Part shown: positions 1 through 9,004 of the stretch, piece by piece | How the letters are laid out: each line of letters opens with the position of its first letter | Numbering within the stretch: the first letter of the stretch is position 1 | DNA from: Deinococcus taeanensis | GTDB taxonomy: Bacteria; Deinococcota; Deinococci; Deinococcales; Deinococcaceae | Assembly (NCBI RefSeq): GCF_020229735.1 | Contig: NZ_CP083459.1 | Location: forward strand, 322,170-386,169 | Length of the DNA stretch: 64,000 bases | Direction of reading: 5' to 3' | The notes under the pieces: model-generated | The model's input: the letters and a program-made list of their open reading frames with translations, nothing else | What the model was told of the DNA's origin: nothing | Databases searched by the model: none | Made by a program: the position numbers and the translations under genes

Positions 1-728
<728 letters not shown>

Positions 729-740
729 CTTCGTTCCTCC

Positions 741-757
741 ATCCCCCCCGGGGGGAT
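741..757. promoter_or_regulatory. CsoR-type copper operator upstream of copA
   Basis: The sequence ATCCCCCCCGGGGGGAT is a near-perfect palindrome placed directly upstream of the copA ribosome-binding site. CsoR-family Cu(I) repressors bind G/C-tract palindromes of this kind (C-run followed by G-run flanked by A/T). No csoR gene is present in the window, so the repressor must be elsewhere. Confidence 0.7.
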
Positions 758-854
758 CACTGTGACCGAATCATAGACCCAGGGGAGGGGGATTTTCAAG
801 ACAACGCAAATAAACACACTCGCGACAAGCATCTGAGCGCTTAAGTGCCTCTCC

Positions 855-871
855 ATCCCCCCTGGGGGGAT
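855..871. promoter_or_regulatory. Second CsoR-type operator, upstream of the copZ remnant
   Basis: ATCCCCCCTGGGGGGAT is a second copy of the palindrome found in front of copA, about 100 bases away and facing the decayed chaperone gene on the plus strand. Two matching operators in one divergent intergenic region suggest both sides were once copper-regulated. Confidence 0.65.
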
Positions 872-898
872 TTAGGCCAGAGCAGGAGACCTGCCCTG

Positions 899-1106
899 CA
901 TCAGCTGGAACACAAGCTCGCCGGCATGGCCTGCCCCCACGGCCAGACCGATGTCACTGACGCCCTGAAAGCCGTGCTCCGCGTCGCCGCGGCGCAGGCG
1001 ACCCTCCACACCAGCAGAGCCGTCGTGGGGAGGCACCCTGACCCCCTAGCAGCTCAACGCCGCCGTGATGGAGGAAGGTGACAGCCCCGAGGTGGCGCAC
1101 ACCTGA
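899..1106 (+). pseudogene. Decayed CopZ-like copper chaperone
   Basis: A readable HMA-domain fragment runs from about base 905: LEHKLAGMACPHGQTDV, then DALKAVLRV and TSRAVV, matching the chaperone pattern in order. The metal site GMxCxxC has become GMACPHG, so the second cysteine is lost. After RAVVG the frame is broken. The rest of the domain continues in another frame (QLNAAVMEEGDSPEVAHT, stop at 1104-1106), with an in-frame TAG just before it. No credible start codon or ribosome-binding site remains. It lies directly behind a CsoR-type operator and divergent from copA, the usual place for copZ. The identification rests on my reading of short motifs, but the order and spacing fit a roughly 68-residue CopZ. 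Confidence 0.7.
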
Positions 1107-1563
1107 GAACCAGCGCACACTCCAGCGCAACAGCGCACACCACCCTCCACCAGGGGGTCGCCGCATTGCGCTGCACCTGACGCATGCCTGAACGCCGCCG
1201 CAGGCAGCCCGTCGGCCCGCCCCAGCCCGCAGAGCTCAGGACCGTCGCCGTGCCCCTGACGCTCCCGACCTTCCCTGGACCCAAGGCTCAGGGCCGTTCA
1301 AAGCGGCGCGGGGGGCGCTGAACGACGCCCCCCGCGTGGTCCACTGCTCCGCGCAGCAATGAGGCTGTATCCGCCCAGAACGGATAACAATTCACCAGGG
1401 CAGACCCACGCCCACCCACCTTTCCAGGCGGCCGCACCCTGAACCACCGACATGCTCCGGCGGCTCTCCTGACCTGAACCGTGACCTGATCCTCTGACGT
1501 CACTCGAGTTCGCCGGCGTCCACCCACCACCGCAGCGTGGCCGCAGAGGCACCGGCCGCAGAC
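1107..1563. other. Intergenic stretch without a supportable gene
   Basis: I see no coding sequence with a plausible start and composition here. The stretch holds one strong hairpin (1307-1336) and a short lac-operator-like string at 1381-1395, probably coincidental. Confidence 0.55.
1307..1336. terminator. GC-rich hairpin, possible terminator
   Basis: CGCGGGGGGCG at 1307-1317 pairs perfectly with CGCCCCCCGCG at 1326-1336 across an eight-base loop. There is no T-run on either side, so factor-independent termination is uncertain. It lies about 230 bases beyond the ridA stop on the minus strand. Confidence 0.4.
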
Positions 1564-1944
1564 TCAGGGCGTCAGGACCGCCAGAGCATCGATCTCCACC
1601 AGCAGCCCCGGGTTGAGACCCACATACACGGTGCTGCGGGCCGGGTAAGGCTCACTGAAGAACTCACGGTACACGGCGTTCATCGCCGCGAAGTCCTCCG
1701 CACGGGTCAGGTACACCCCCACGCGCAGGACATCCCCCATGCTGGCCCCGGCCGATTCCAGCGCCGCGCGGACGTTCTCCAGGGCCTGGCGGGTCTGCGC
1801 CTCCACCCCGACACGGGCCTGACGGGTTGCCGGTTCCACCCCCACCTGACCAGCGGTGTGCACGAACGGACCGATACGCACGGCGTGCGAGTAGGGCCCG
1901 GCCGGGGCCGGGGCGTTCTCCGGAGTGAAGCTCTGTCGTGACAT
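1564..1944 (-). CDS. ridA: RidA family enamine/imine deaminase
   Basis: This 126-residue protein has the usual Rid length and pattern: an N-terminal PAPAGPYSHAV segment, HTAGQVGVEP in the middle, the catalytic-arginine region PARSTVYVGL, then LVEIDALAVL at the end. RidA hydrolyses reactive 2-aminoacrylate and related imines released by PLP-dependent dehydratases, sparing other PLP enzymes in the cytoplasm. The start is ATG 1944; the longer open frame upstream overlaps the neighbouring gene and has no Rid homology. It follows the threonine dehydratase gene by 25 bases on the same strand, so the producer and detoxifier of 2-aminoacrylate are probably co-transcribed. Confidence 0.92.
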   Translation of the reverse strand: MSRQSFTPENAPAPAGPYSHAVRIGPFVHTAGQVGVEPATRQARVGVEAQTRQALENVRAALESAGASMGDVLRVGVYLTRAEDFAAMNAVYREFFSEPYPARSTVYVGLNPGLLVEIDALAVLTP

Positions 1945-1969
1945 GAGCGAGGTTCTAGCACGCCGCGCG

Positions 1970-2884
1970 TCAGGGCAGCCAGTTGCCCCCACACACGAAC
2001 ACCCCCAGCCGGTGCGGCAGCTCAATGCCTTCCAGCAATGGCGCCAGCGGCAGCCCCGCCGTCGGCTCCACCACCTGCTTGAGGTGGCGCATCATCAGGC
2101 GCTGCGCCTCCACGATGCTCTCCTCGCGCACCGCGAGCACCTCATGCACGCGCGCCTGCACGACGGGGAACGTCAGTGCGCCCGGCATCATGGTCTGCAC
2201 GCCGTCGGCCACAGTGCGGGGCGGCGCCGCCAGGCGCACGCGTTCACCCGCGAGCAGACTGCGGCGCGTGTCGTCGCCCGTCTCCGGTTCCACACCGATC
2301 ACGCGCGTGCCCGGCCAGACCGCCTGGACGACCGTTGCGATGCCGCTGATCATCCCGCCGCCCCCGACCGCCACGAGCACGGCGTCCGGCGCCTCCACCT
2401 GCCCGATCAGTTCCAGGGCCTGCGTGCCCTGCCCCGCCATCACCTGCAGATCGTCGTACGCGTGGATGTAGTGATACCCCCGCTCGGCAGCCAGGGCGCG
2501 CACCCGCTCTTCTCCGTTGAGGCGGGTGACGCCCTCATCCACAACCTGCGCGCCGTACGACCGGACGGCGGCCTTCTTCGTCTCGCTGGCGTCCTCGTAC
2601 ATCACGACGGCGCACGGCACGCCCAGCACCCGCGAAGCGAACGCCACGCCCTGCGCGTGATTGCCGCTCGACAGCGTCACGAGTCCGCGGGGGCCGCCCA
2701 GCTGCAGGGCGGCGTTCAGCGCCCCCCGCACCTTGAAGCTGCCGGTCTTCTGCAGGTGCTCGCCCTTGAACAGCAGTTCCCGGCCCAGCAGCCGGTCCAG
2801 CGATTCCGAGGTCAGAACCGGCGTGCGGTGAATGTACGGGGCAAGCCGCTCAGCAGCTCCACGGACGTCCTCAAGTGTGATCAC
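1970..2884 (-). CDS. Threonine/serine dehydratase (PLP fold type II, catalytic domain only)
   Basis: The 304-residue protein has the fold-type II PLP layout. Lys51 in the motif KTGSFKVRGA is the Schiff-base lysine, SSGNHAQGVA is the substrate loop and VAVGGGGMISG is the phosphate-binding glycine loop. It deaminates threonine and/or serine to 2-oxobutyrate or pyruvate through an enamine. There is no C-terminal ACT regulatory domain, so it resembles catabolic TdcB or serine-racemase-like enzymes more than biosynthetic IlvA. The start is GTG 2884, with a TAGACT hexamer ending six bases before it, fitting a leaderless transcript. It is upstream of ridA in a two-gene unit. Exact substrate cannot be decided from sequence. 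Confidence 0.9.
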   Translation of the reverse strand: MITLEDVRGAAERLAPYIHRTPVLTSESLDRLLGRELLFKGEHLQKTGSFKVRGALNAALQLGGPRGLVTLSSGNHAQGVAFASRVLGVPCAVVMYEDASETKKAAVRSYGAQVVDEGVTRLNGEERVRALAAERGYHYIHAYDDLQVMAGQGTQALELIGQVEAPDAVLVAVGGGGMISGIATVVQAVWPGTRVIGVEPETGDDTRRSLLAGERVRLAAPPRTVADGVQTMMPGALTFPVVQARVHEVLAVREESIVEAQRLMMRHLKQVVEPTAGLPLAPLLEGIELPHRLGVFVCGGNWLP

Positions 2885-2890
2885 CCGGAC

Positions 2891-2896
2891 AGTCTA
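2891..2896 (-). promoter_or_regulatory. -10 element of a leaderless transcript (dehydratase-ridA)
   Basis: On the minus strand TAGACT is followed by six bases and the GTG start, with no ribosome-binding site between. This is the Deinococcus leaderless arrangement. Confidence 0.6.
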
Positions 2897-3131
2897 GGCG
2901 CGCCCGCGCCGCCCATCCGCAGTGGTCTGACCGCGGCCAGGCAGGGGGCCGCAGGTGCGCCCGCCCGGGTCTGCCGTTGACGGTCGGTGGCGGCCCGGCC
3001 GCATCATCCAGCGGCCGGGGGCAAGGGCGCGCGTGAGGGACGGCCGGCGCGGCTGTTCACGCTGCCCCTCCGCGTGCCGGTGGGCGGGCCTGTGGCGCCA
3101 CGGCCGGCCCTCTGCGGCTCTGCCAGCGCTT

Positions 3132-4100
3132 TCAGTCCAGGCGGTCCAACCCCCTGAGGAACCCAATCAGGCCCGCGAAGTAGCGTTCCTGGTCGTCGTA
3201 CAGGGCCATGTGGCTGCCGTCCGGGCAGTGCAGATGCTGCCCCCGGGGGAACTGACCTGCCATCCACGCCATGTGGGCCGGGTCCATCGTGTCGTGCTGC
3301 GCGCCGATCACCAGGGTCGGCACCGTCACCTGGCCCAGGTCAGCGGTGCGGTCCCAGTCTGCGAGCTTGGCGCTGGCGCCCAGTTCGCTTGGTCCCTGCA
3401 GGGGCACGTAGATGGACGGATTGATGTGTTTGAACGCGCGGTTTACCGGATCAGGCCAGTCCTCCACCGGGAGGCGCAGCACGTGATGAACGTAATGGTG
3501 AGGCACGAGCAGTTCCATGTAGCGGGGCTGGTCGTGCGCACCTGCGGCTTCCAGCTGCTCAATTTCAGCGAGCGCCGCCGGGTCCATGGCGGGCTTGAGC
3601 ACGTCGCGCGCGTACGCGTTGTACAGCGGAATGCTGGCCATCATGTTGGAGATCACGAGGGCTCTGAGATGCTGCGGGTACTGCAGGGCGTACTCCAGCG
3701 CCAGGATGCCCCCCCACGAGTGACCCAGCAGGATGAAGTTCTCCCGGGTCAGCCCGAGGGCCTGGCGGACCTGCTCGACCTCGTCCACGAAACGCGGGAG
3801 GTCCCACAGCGCCGGCTGGTCAGGCTGGTCGCTGTATGCCGAGCCCAGCTGGTCGTAGTAGTAGTACTCGATGCCCGCGGCAGGCAGGAAACTGTCGAAG
3901 GCTTCAAAGTACTCGTGCGTGGCGCCCGGACCGCCGTGCAGCAGCAGGACTTTCAGCGTGGGGTGGTTGCCGACGCGCTTGGTCCACACGCGGTAGGTGC
4001 CGTGCGGCGTGGTCACGGGAATGAGTTTGACGCCGCCGCTGAGCCGGTCATCCCGGCCGGTGGTGTCGAAGTAGGTGGACGCTGGGGAATGGGATGTCAT
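3132..4100 (-). CDS. pip: Proline iminopeptidase-like alpha/beta hydrolase
   Basis: The 322-residue protein has the oxyanion-hole motif HGGPG (residues 55-59), the nucleophile elbow GHSWGG with Ser128, and late Asp and His candidates in GAQHDTMDP and DGSHMALYDD. This combination defines the proline iminopeptidase branch (peptidase family S33), which removes N-terminal residues, typically proline, from small peptides in the cytoplasm. The N-terminal region with TPHGTYRVWTKR also fits. The start ATG 4100 has AGG-rich sequence (TGGAGG) a few bases upstream. No signal peptide is seen. Strict proline specificity is not provable, since related tricorn-interacting and aminopeptidase members share these motifs. 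Confidence 0.88.
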   Translation of the reverse strand: MTSHSPASTYFDTTGRDDRLSGGVKLIPVTTPHGTYRVWTKRVGNHPTLKVLLLHGGPGATHEYFEAFDSFLPAAGIEYYYYDQLGSAYSDQPDQPALWDLPRFVDEVEQVRQALGLTRENFILLGHSWGGILALEYALQYPQHLRALVISNMMASIPLYNAYARDVLKPAMDPAALAEIEQLEAAGAHDQPRYMELLVPHHYVHHVLRLPVEDWPDPVNRAFKHINPSIYVPLQGPSELGASAKLADWDRTADLGQVTVPTLVIGAQHDTMDPAHMAWMAGQFPRGQHLHCPDGSHMALYDDQERYFAGLIGFLRGLDRLD

Positions 4101-4215
4101 GTGAACCTCCAGGGCGGCCTGAGCGCCTCGACCGCGCGACGGGCGAACCCGGGCGGCGGCCGGATACCGCGGGGTGCCCTTCAGCTGAGCCTACCTTCCG
4201 CGCGGCACGTCCCTC

Positions 4216-5292
4216 TCAATCAGGCCCTCCGGGCTGACCTGGGGTCGTCCGGCCGGCCTGCTTCTGAGCGTACATCCGGGCATCAGACACCCGGAGGGCC
4301 GTTCTGGCGTCCCCGTCGCCCGGCACCTCTGCCACCCCCGCGCTGGCCTGCGCCTGGGAAAATCCGCGCCGGGCGGTGAGCGTCACGGCCCGGCGTACCC
4401 TGTCCTGAATGTCTACCGCGTCGTCCGGGCGGGTTGGCCTGACCAGCAGTGCGAACTCGTCACCGCCGAACCGGTAGAGGTGGGTCTCGTCACGAAACGC
4501 CTCGCGGAGCGCCTCTGCGAACGCCAAGAGCAGGGCGTCACCATAGGCGTGCCCGTACGTGTCGTTGATGTGTTTCAGGCCGTCCAGATCGATAATGACC
4601 ACACTCAGCCGGTCACCGCTGGATCTGACGTCGATTTCCAGCCGCGCGAGGTCGTCATCGAACGCGCGCCGGTTGCCCAGCCCGGTCAGGGCGTCCAGGT
4701 GCGCGAGGGTATGGAACTGCGTGGCGCTGGCCCGCTGGTGGACCAGTTCCCGCTGCGCGGCAGCAAAGTGAAACAGTATGCTGAGCAGCGCGCTGTGCGC
4801 TCCGAGCAGCGTCAGCGGCAGCACCGGTCCGTCAAACGGGCCGGCGCGGCCGACACTGGTCAGCGCGTGCGGCAGGCTGCTCACCACCAGTGACAGCAGA
4901 AGCGTGCCGCCCTCCCGCCGGGCGTGGTGCGGCGGCCTCTGCACGAACAGCAGGACGTACACCACCGGCGCGAGCAGCGTGGTGCACACCAGCCCGGTCG
5001 GCGAGGCCGGATGATCCGGCAACCCGTAGAACCCGAGCGTCCAGATGATGAGGAGCAGCGCGCCGTACAGGTGGGGTGCCAGGGCGCGCAGTGGTGTCCT
5101 CAGACGGTCCGGACCGAAGAGCGCCAGGCCGAAAACAACGAAGATGACCACGAGGACTGCCAGGTGCTGCCAGGCGGGTGGGTCGAAAAAGATCAGGTAC
5201 AGCGGCGTGCCCCACAGAACGCTCGAGAAGGGCACCCACAACAGCAGCCGCTCCAGGGCGGACGGCGCAGTGATGTGGGTCGACAGAGCCAT
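4216..5292 (-). CDS. Membrane-anchored GGDEF diguanylate cyclase
   Basis: The first 170 or so of 358 residues form about six hydrophobic segments, then a GGDEF domain follows (DALTGLGNRRAF, IDLDGLKHINDTYGH, active-site GGDEF near residue 274). It should make cyclic di-GMP from GTP at the inner membrane. The inhibitory site has drifted: the position expected to read RxxD, five residues before GGDEF, reads RDET. Product inhibition may therefore be weak. It is a single gene, with no partner on either side. The start ATG 5292 gives the complete first hydrophobic segment. Cyclase activity is inferred from an intact signature. Confidence 0.9.
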   Translation of the reverse strand: MALSTHITAPSALERLLLWVPFSSVLWGTPLYLIFFDPPAWQHLAVLVVIFVVFGLALFGPDRLRTPLRALAPHLYGALLLIIWTLGFYGLPDHPASPTGLVCTTLLAPVVYVLLFVQRPPHHARREGGTLLLSLVVSSLPHALTSVGRAGPFDGPVLPLTLLGAHSALLSILFHFAAAQRELVHQRASATQFHTLAHLDALTGLGNRRAFDDDLARLEIDVRSSGDRLSVVIIDLDGLKHINDTYGHAYGDALLLAFAEALREAFRDETHLYRFGGDEFALLVRPTRPDDAVDIQDRVRRAVTLTARRGFSQAQASAGVAEVPGDGDARTALRVSDARMYAQKQAGRTTPGQPGGPD

Positions 5293-5722
5293 AATTCAGG
5301 TGTCAGGAGCGCCCAGACCGTCGCTGCCCACCAGAGAGAATCCGTTTAACACTCAGTCTCTTGATGTGTGGCGGCGTGCGCCTGCACCCATACTGCCATG
5401 CTCTCCAGGCCGGAGACTGAAGCACCGTTCAGCGTGGGTTGATCATCTCCCTGCTGTGGAGGAGGCTGCATCCTGGTGCCGCGTCGCCGTACGCCGCGCC
5501 TGCCCGCCTGGCCCGGTGCGGCACTTTCCGGACGGCGCCCTCCCCAGTGCCAGGCGACCGTCTGAACCTGAGGTTCATCCACGGCGCCACGACGCACGGG
5601 CACAGACGCTGGTCCCCGCGATCCGCTGAGGCCAGCCCGGTCCCCTTTGGCTGCGGCCGCCTGCGGCGCCGCGGGGCTATCCACGTGTGCGCCAGGGGCC
5701 GTCTCGTCCCTGAGCAGCCGGG
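5293..5722. other. Intergenic stretch without a supportable gene
   Basis: This 430-base gap upstream of the cyclase gene contains only open frames with poor composition that overlap each other on both strands. The promoter of the cyclase gene should lie here, but I cannot place it. Confidence 0.5.
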
Positions 5723-7462
5723 TTACCGGCGTGAGTAGGTCCGGCCGCCGATCATCAATTCGTTTTTCCTCCTGTCCCAGTAGAAGGCGTACGTGCGGCT
5801 CGACTGGCCGTCGGGGCCCCTGAGCTCCAGGGTGTAGCCGTCAAACACGTACGTTCCTTTGGTCAGGGTGGAAGGGCCGGTTGCGGCGCCGGTCGTTACC
5901 GTGAATCCGTTGTTCAGGGTGCCGGCCACACCGCCGCCGCTCGCCCGCGTGAACTGCCCTCCGGCCGTGAACGTGTACACGTCCCGGGTGCTGGCGGTCG
6001 CGCCGTTCATCAGGGTGCCGGAGGTGTACGCCGAGAAGAACTCGTATGTGCCCGTCAGGCCCTCGCTTCTGGTTCCGGGCACGCCAGGTGTTCCCTTCAG
6101 TGATGTCCAGCGTCCCGCCTGCAGCAGTTCATACCCGGCGCCCTGCCGGCGCCATTTCGTCCAGGCCTGCGGTTCGCCCCTGCGCGACGCGGCGACGTCC
6201 AGGTCGTGTGGGCTCCAACGGAGGTTCAGGTAGGCTGTTCCGTCTTTCAGCAGCAGTGTCGTGGTTTCCCGGCCCGTGACATTGATCCCGTCGTACTCGT
6301 TCTCGAAGGTGTGCAGCAGTCCCTCGATCTGACCGGGTTTCAGCCCCGCGTTGGGCTTGAGCCGGTAGCGATTGAACTGTTCGAGTGCTGCCTGCTCTGC
6401 CTGCCCCGCCTCCGCCACCGGGGAGAGCCCCCGGGCCTCGCCCTGAAAGCGGCATACCGTGAGGCGGCCGTCCCGGTAGCCGAACGACTGTTGCCCGTAG
6501 ATCAGGCTCTGGCCACGCGCGTCGGTGAGCGCCCGGGACAGGTTCAACAGCGGCGGATCGTCTCCGCCCCCGTCATACCGGCCGTTGCTGTGAAGGTAAT
6601 CCTTCAGGTCGTCGTTCGCGTAATCGGTGTTGAACTCGATTGCGCCGCTCGTCCGGTCGTACCGGTAGGTGGCCTGAAAGCTCTTCAGCGGGGTGGTCTT
6701 TCGCGTGGCTTCGTCAGTGAATGTGCCGTTCGTCATGCGCAGGCCCTGATCCCCGTAGAGGGTCAGGGTGAACCTGACCACGCTCAGGAGGGTCGCGAAA
6801 TCATTCGTGTTCTGCCCGACGCAGTCGTAGGCTCCTGTTCTGAGGGGCCCTCCGGCGTGATAGGGGGCCTGCCCGCCTGCCTTGCCGAGCAGTTCCTGAA
6901 CGGAGGCCCGGCTGAGCGGAGCGAAGTCCGTGTTCGTCAGGAACGGCCCCCCGCCGGAGGCTGCAGGCGCGGCCGCGCGGGCCGGGGTCACGCCGGAGGC
7001 GCGCAGCGCCGCGGTGCGCTGGTACTCCTGGGGATAGAGCACGGACAGGTTCACCTGAGCGGCAAGCTGAGCGCGGATGTTACGGCAGTCGGCCGCAGGA
7101 TCCCGACTGGCGCGGTTCAGTTCGGCGTACACCTGCTCACGCTGGGCATTGACCGCGGCGCGCAGGTCCGGCAGTTGCGGCGCGGCGGAGGTCTGCAGGT
7201 ACGATTCGATACCGGGAAGGCCAGAGGCCACGCGCCACGCGGCGTACCCCTGTTCAATCACTGCCCGTTCCGCTGGGGCGTTCACCAGACACCAGTCACG
7301 GGCAATGGCACCGACCGCCGCCGCCGCATACAGGGTGGCCGCCGCTTTCAGCAGCTGAGGGTCGGCGGGCGCCGCCGCCCTGCCCGGCCAGACGCTGCTG
7401 GCACTCAACAGGAAGCTCAGGGTGCAGAGGCGAACAGAGCCGTGCCGCATCATGGTCCGCAT
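5723..7462 (-). CDS. Large secreted protein of unknown function
   Basis: The 579-residue product starts with a positively charged stretch, a hydrophobic core (LCTLSFLLSASSV) and an Ala-rich cleavage region, so it is probably exported. The middle holds an aromatic- and Asp-rich segment with a DCVGQNTNDF-like stretch. The C-terminal third is Gly/Thr-rich with alternating hydrophobics (TGTYEFFSAYTSGT, YVFDGYTLELRG), suggesting a beta-sheet or lipocalin-like region ending in a YAFYWD motif. I do not recognise a named family. ATG 7462 is preferred over TTG 7471 because AGGAA lies nine bases before it. It is monocistronic. It could be a cell-envelope or stress-exported protein, but this is a guess. 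Confidence 0.8.
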   Translation of the reverse strand: MRTMMRHGSVRLCTLSFLLSASSVWPGRAAAPADPQLLKAAATLYAAAAVGAIARDWCLVNAPAERAVIEQGYAAWRVASGLPGIESYLQTSAAPQLPDLRAAVNAQREQVYAELNRASRDPAADCRNIRAQLAAQVNLSVLYPQEYQRTAALRASGVTPARAAAPAASGGGPFLTNTDFAPLSRASVQELLGKAGGQAPYHAGGPLRTGAYDCVGQNTNDFATLLSVVRFTLTLYGDQGLRMTNGTFTDEATRKTTPLKSFQATYRYDRTSGAIEFNTDYANDDLKDYLHSNGRYDGGGDDPPLLNLSRALTDARGQSLIYGQQSFGYRDGRLTVCRFQGEARGLSPVAEAGQAEQAALEQFNRYRLKPNAGLKPGQIEGLLHTFENEYDGINVTGRETTTLLLKDGTAYLNLRWSPHDLDVAASRRGEPQAWTKWRRQGAGYELLQAGRWTSLKGTPGVPGTRSEGLTGTYEFFSAYTSGTLMNGATASTRDVYTFTAGGQFTRASGGGVAGTLNNGFTVTTGAATGPSTLTKGTYVFDGYTLELRGPDGQSSRTYAFYWDRRKNELMIGGRTYSRR

Positions 7463-7789
7463 CGTACGCAATTCCTGCGCGGACCCATCGCAGCTTTGAG
7501 GTCCCGAGGAGAACCTGGGAGGGCGAAGCGTACCAGCGCCGCTGGTGACTGCCGGCAGGGCACGGTTGCGGCGCAGCAGCCCAGCCCGGGCGCTGCCAGT
7601 ACCCGCAGGCGATTCTTATGGCCCAGCACGCGCCTCAGGGAGCGGCGGGGACCGCTCAGTTCCCGTCAGGTCGCGCGGCCACCAGGGAAGGCCGGAGCAT
7701 CCCTGGCGCCGGGATCCGTACGTATGCTGTGTTCGAGCCGCCTGCCTCTCAGCTGGCCCAGTCAGGCTGGCAGGGCCGCACGCCTCCGG
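7463..7789. other. Intergenic stretch without a supportable gene
   Basis: No coding signal, repeat or clear hairpin was found in these roughly 330 bases between two minus-strand genes. Confidence 0.5.
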
Positions 7790-9004
7790 TCAACTCCGGT
7801 CAGCGCCGACCGGGTGGCCGCGCCGGGCCTGTGCGTGAACGGTGGTGAGCGCGTGCGCCAGCGCCTCAATCCGGTGGTCGGCGATCCCGGCAATATTGAT
7901 GCGGCCCTCTGGCGTGCCGTAGATCCCGAATTCGTCACGCAGGCGGGCCATGCCCTGCGGGGTGAGTGGCAGCAGAGAAAACATGCCCTGATGACGCCGG
8001 ATCCGCTGCAGGTCCTCCGGCGCTCCCGCCGCCTGAAGAGCGGCCGTCAGGCGCTCACGGACCGTGGAGATCCGCGCGCGCATCAGGTGAAGCTCTCGCT
8101 GCCACGCGTCAGGGGCGGCCATCAGTTCTGCGGCAATCGCTGCGCCGTGCTCGGGCGGCATGGAGTAGGTGCGCCGGCCGGTATTTTCAAGCACACTCCG
8201 GACCGCCTGCTCTTCCAGCCGGCTGGACACGACGACCAGGGCCGCGCCGGTCCGTTCACAGTACAGGCCCATGTTCTTCGAGCAGCTGGCCGCGACCAGC
8301 ACGGTGTCCAGCTGGCCGGCCAGCAACCGGAGACCTTCGGCGTCTTCGCTCAGGCCGCGTCCCAGGCCCTGGTAGGCCATGTCCACCAGCGGCGTCAGGC
8401 CCCGGCGCCGGCAGACGTCGGCCAGTGCCTGCCAGCCGGTCAGGTCCAGGTCTATGCCGGTGGGGTTATGGCAGCAGCCCTGGATCAGCAGCACGTCCCC
8501 CGGCCGGGCCTGCTCAAGAGCTGCCAGCAGCGGTGGGAGGCTTGTGACTCCGTTCCTCTCGGTCCACGGGTACTCGGCGATACTGAGGCCGGCGGCCTGC
8601 ATCAGGGGATGGTGATTCTGGTACCCCGGGTCCGACAGCCACACGGTGGCCTCCGGGCGGGCCTCGGCCACCAGCTCGGCCAGCATGCGCAGCGCCCCGG
8701 TGCCGCCCACCGTCTGAAGGGTCACCGTGTGCGGACGGGTTTCCTGGAGGTCACCGAGCAGCAACCGCGTGATGCCGGCGTTGAAGGCGCCGTTGCCACT
8801 CAACGGCCGGTAGGTCTTGGACGGCGCCGCGGCCGCCAGCTGCGCCTCGGCGCGCTGCACGGCCATGAGCACCGGCGTGACGCCCTCGGCGGTGCGGTAC
8901 ACGCCCAGTCCAAGGTCCACCTTGTCCGGACGCGGGTCGGCCGCGTACGCGGCGGTCAGGGCCCAGAGCGGGTCTTGAGCGACGGGAGCAAGGCCCTTAA
9001 ACAT
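7790..9004 (-). CDS. Aspartate/aromatic amino acid aminotransferase (class I, TyrB/AspC type)
   Basis: The 404-residue protein matches the AspC/TyrB branch of PLP aminotransferases. It has the N-terminal DLGLGVYRTAEGVTPVL block, YRPLSGNGAFN, the cofactor-contact motif CCHNPTGIDLD, and the lysine motif SCSKNMGLYCERTG with Lys243 as Schiff base. It should exchange amino groups between aspartate or aromatic amino acids and 2-oxoglutarate. The start ATG 9004 lies inside the end of the upstream EamA gene (eight-base overlap), so translation is likely coupled. The longer frame starting at 9055 is all inside the EamA gene and is not used. The pairing with an exporter and an Lrp regulator suggests control of an amino acid pool. 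Confidence 0.92.
   Translation of the reverse strand: MFKGLAPVAQDPLWALTAAYAADPRPDKVDLGLGVYRTAEGVTPVLMAVQRAEAQLAAAAPSKTYRPLSGNGAFNAGITRLLLGDLQETRPHTVTLQTVGGTGALRMLAELVAEARPEATVWLSDPGYQNHHPLMQAAGLSIAEYPWTERNGVTSLPPLLAALEQARPGDVLLIQGCCHNPTGIDLDLTGWQALADVCRRRGLTPLVDMAYQGLGRGLSEDAEGLRLLAGQLDTVLVAASCSKNMGLYCERTGAALVVVSSRLEEQAVRSVLENTGRRTYSMPPEHGAAIAAELMAAPDAWQRELHLMRARISTVRERLTAALQAAGAPEDLQRIRRHQGMFSLLPLTPQGMARLRDEFGIYGTPEGRINIAGIADHRIEALAHALTTVHAQARRGHPVGADRS

Noticed and set aside
1381..1395. String CGGATAACAATTCAC resembling half of the E. coli lac operator
   Set aside because: There is no second half, no LacI-type gene nearby and no other vector sequence around it; most likely coincidence.
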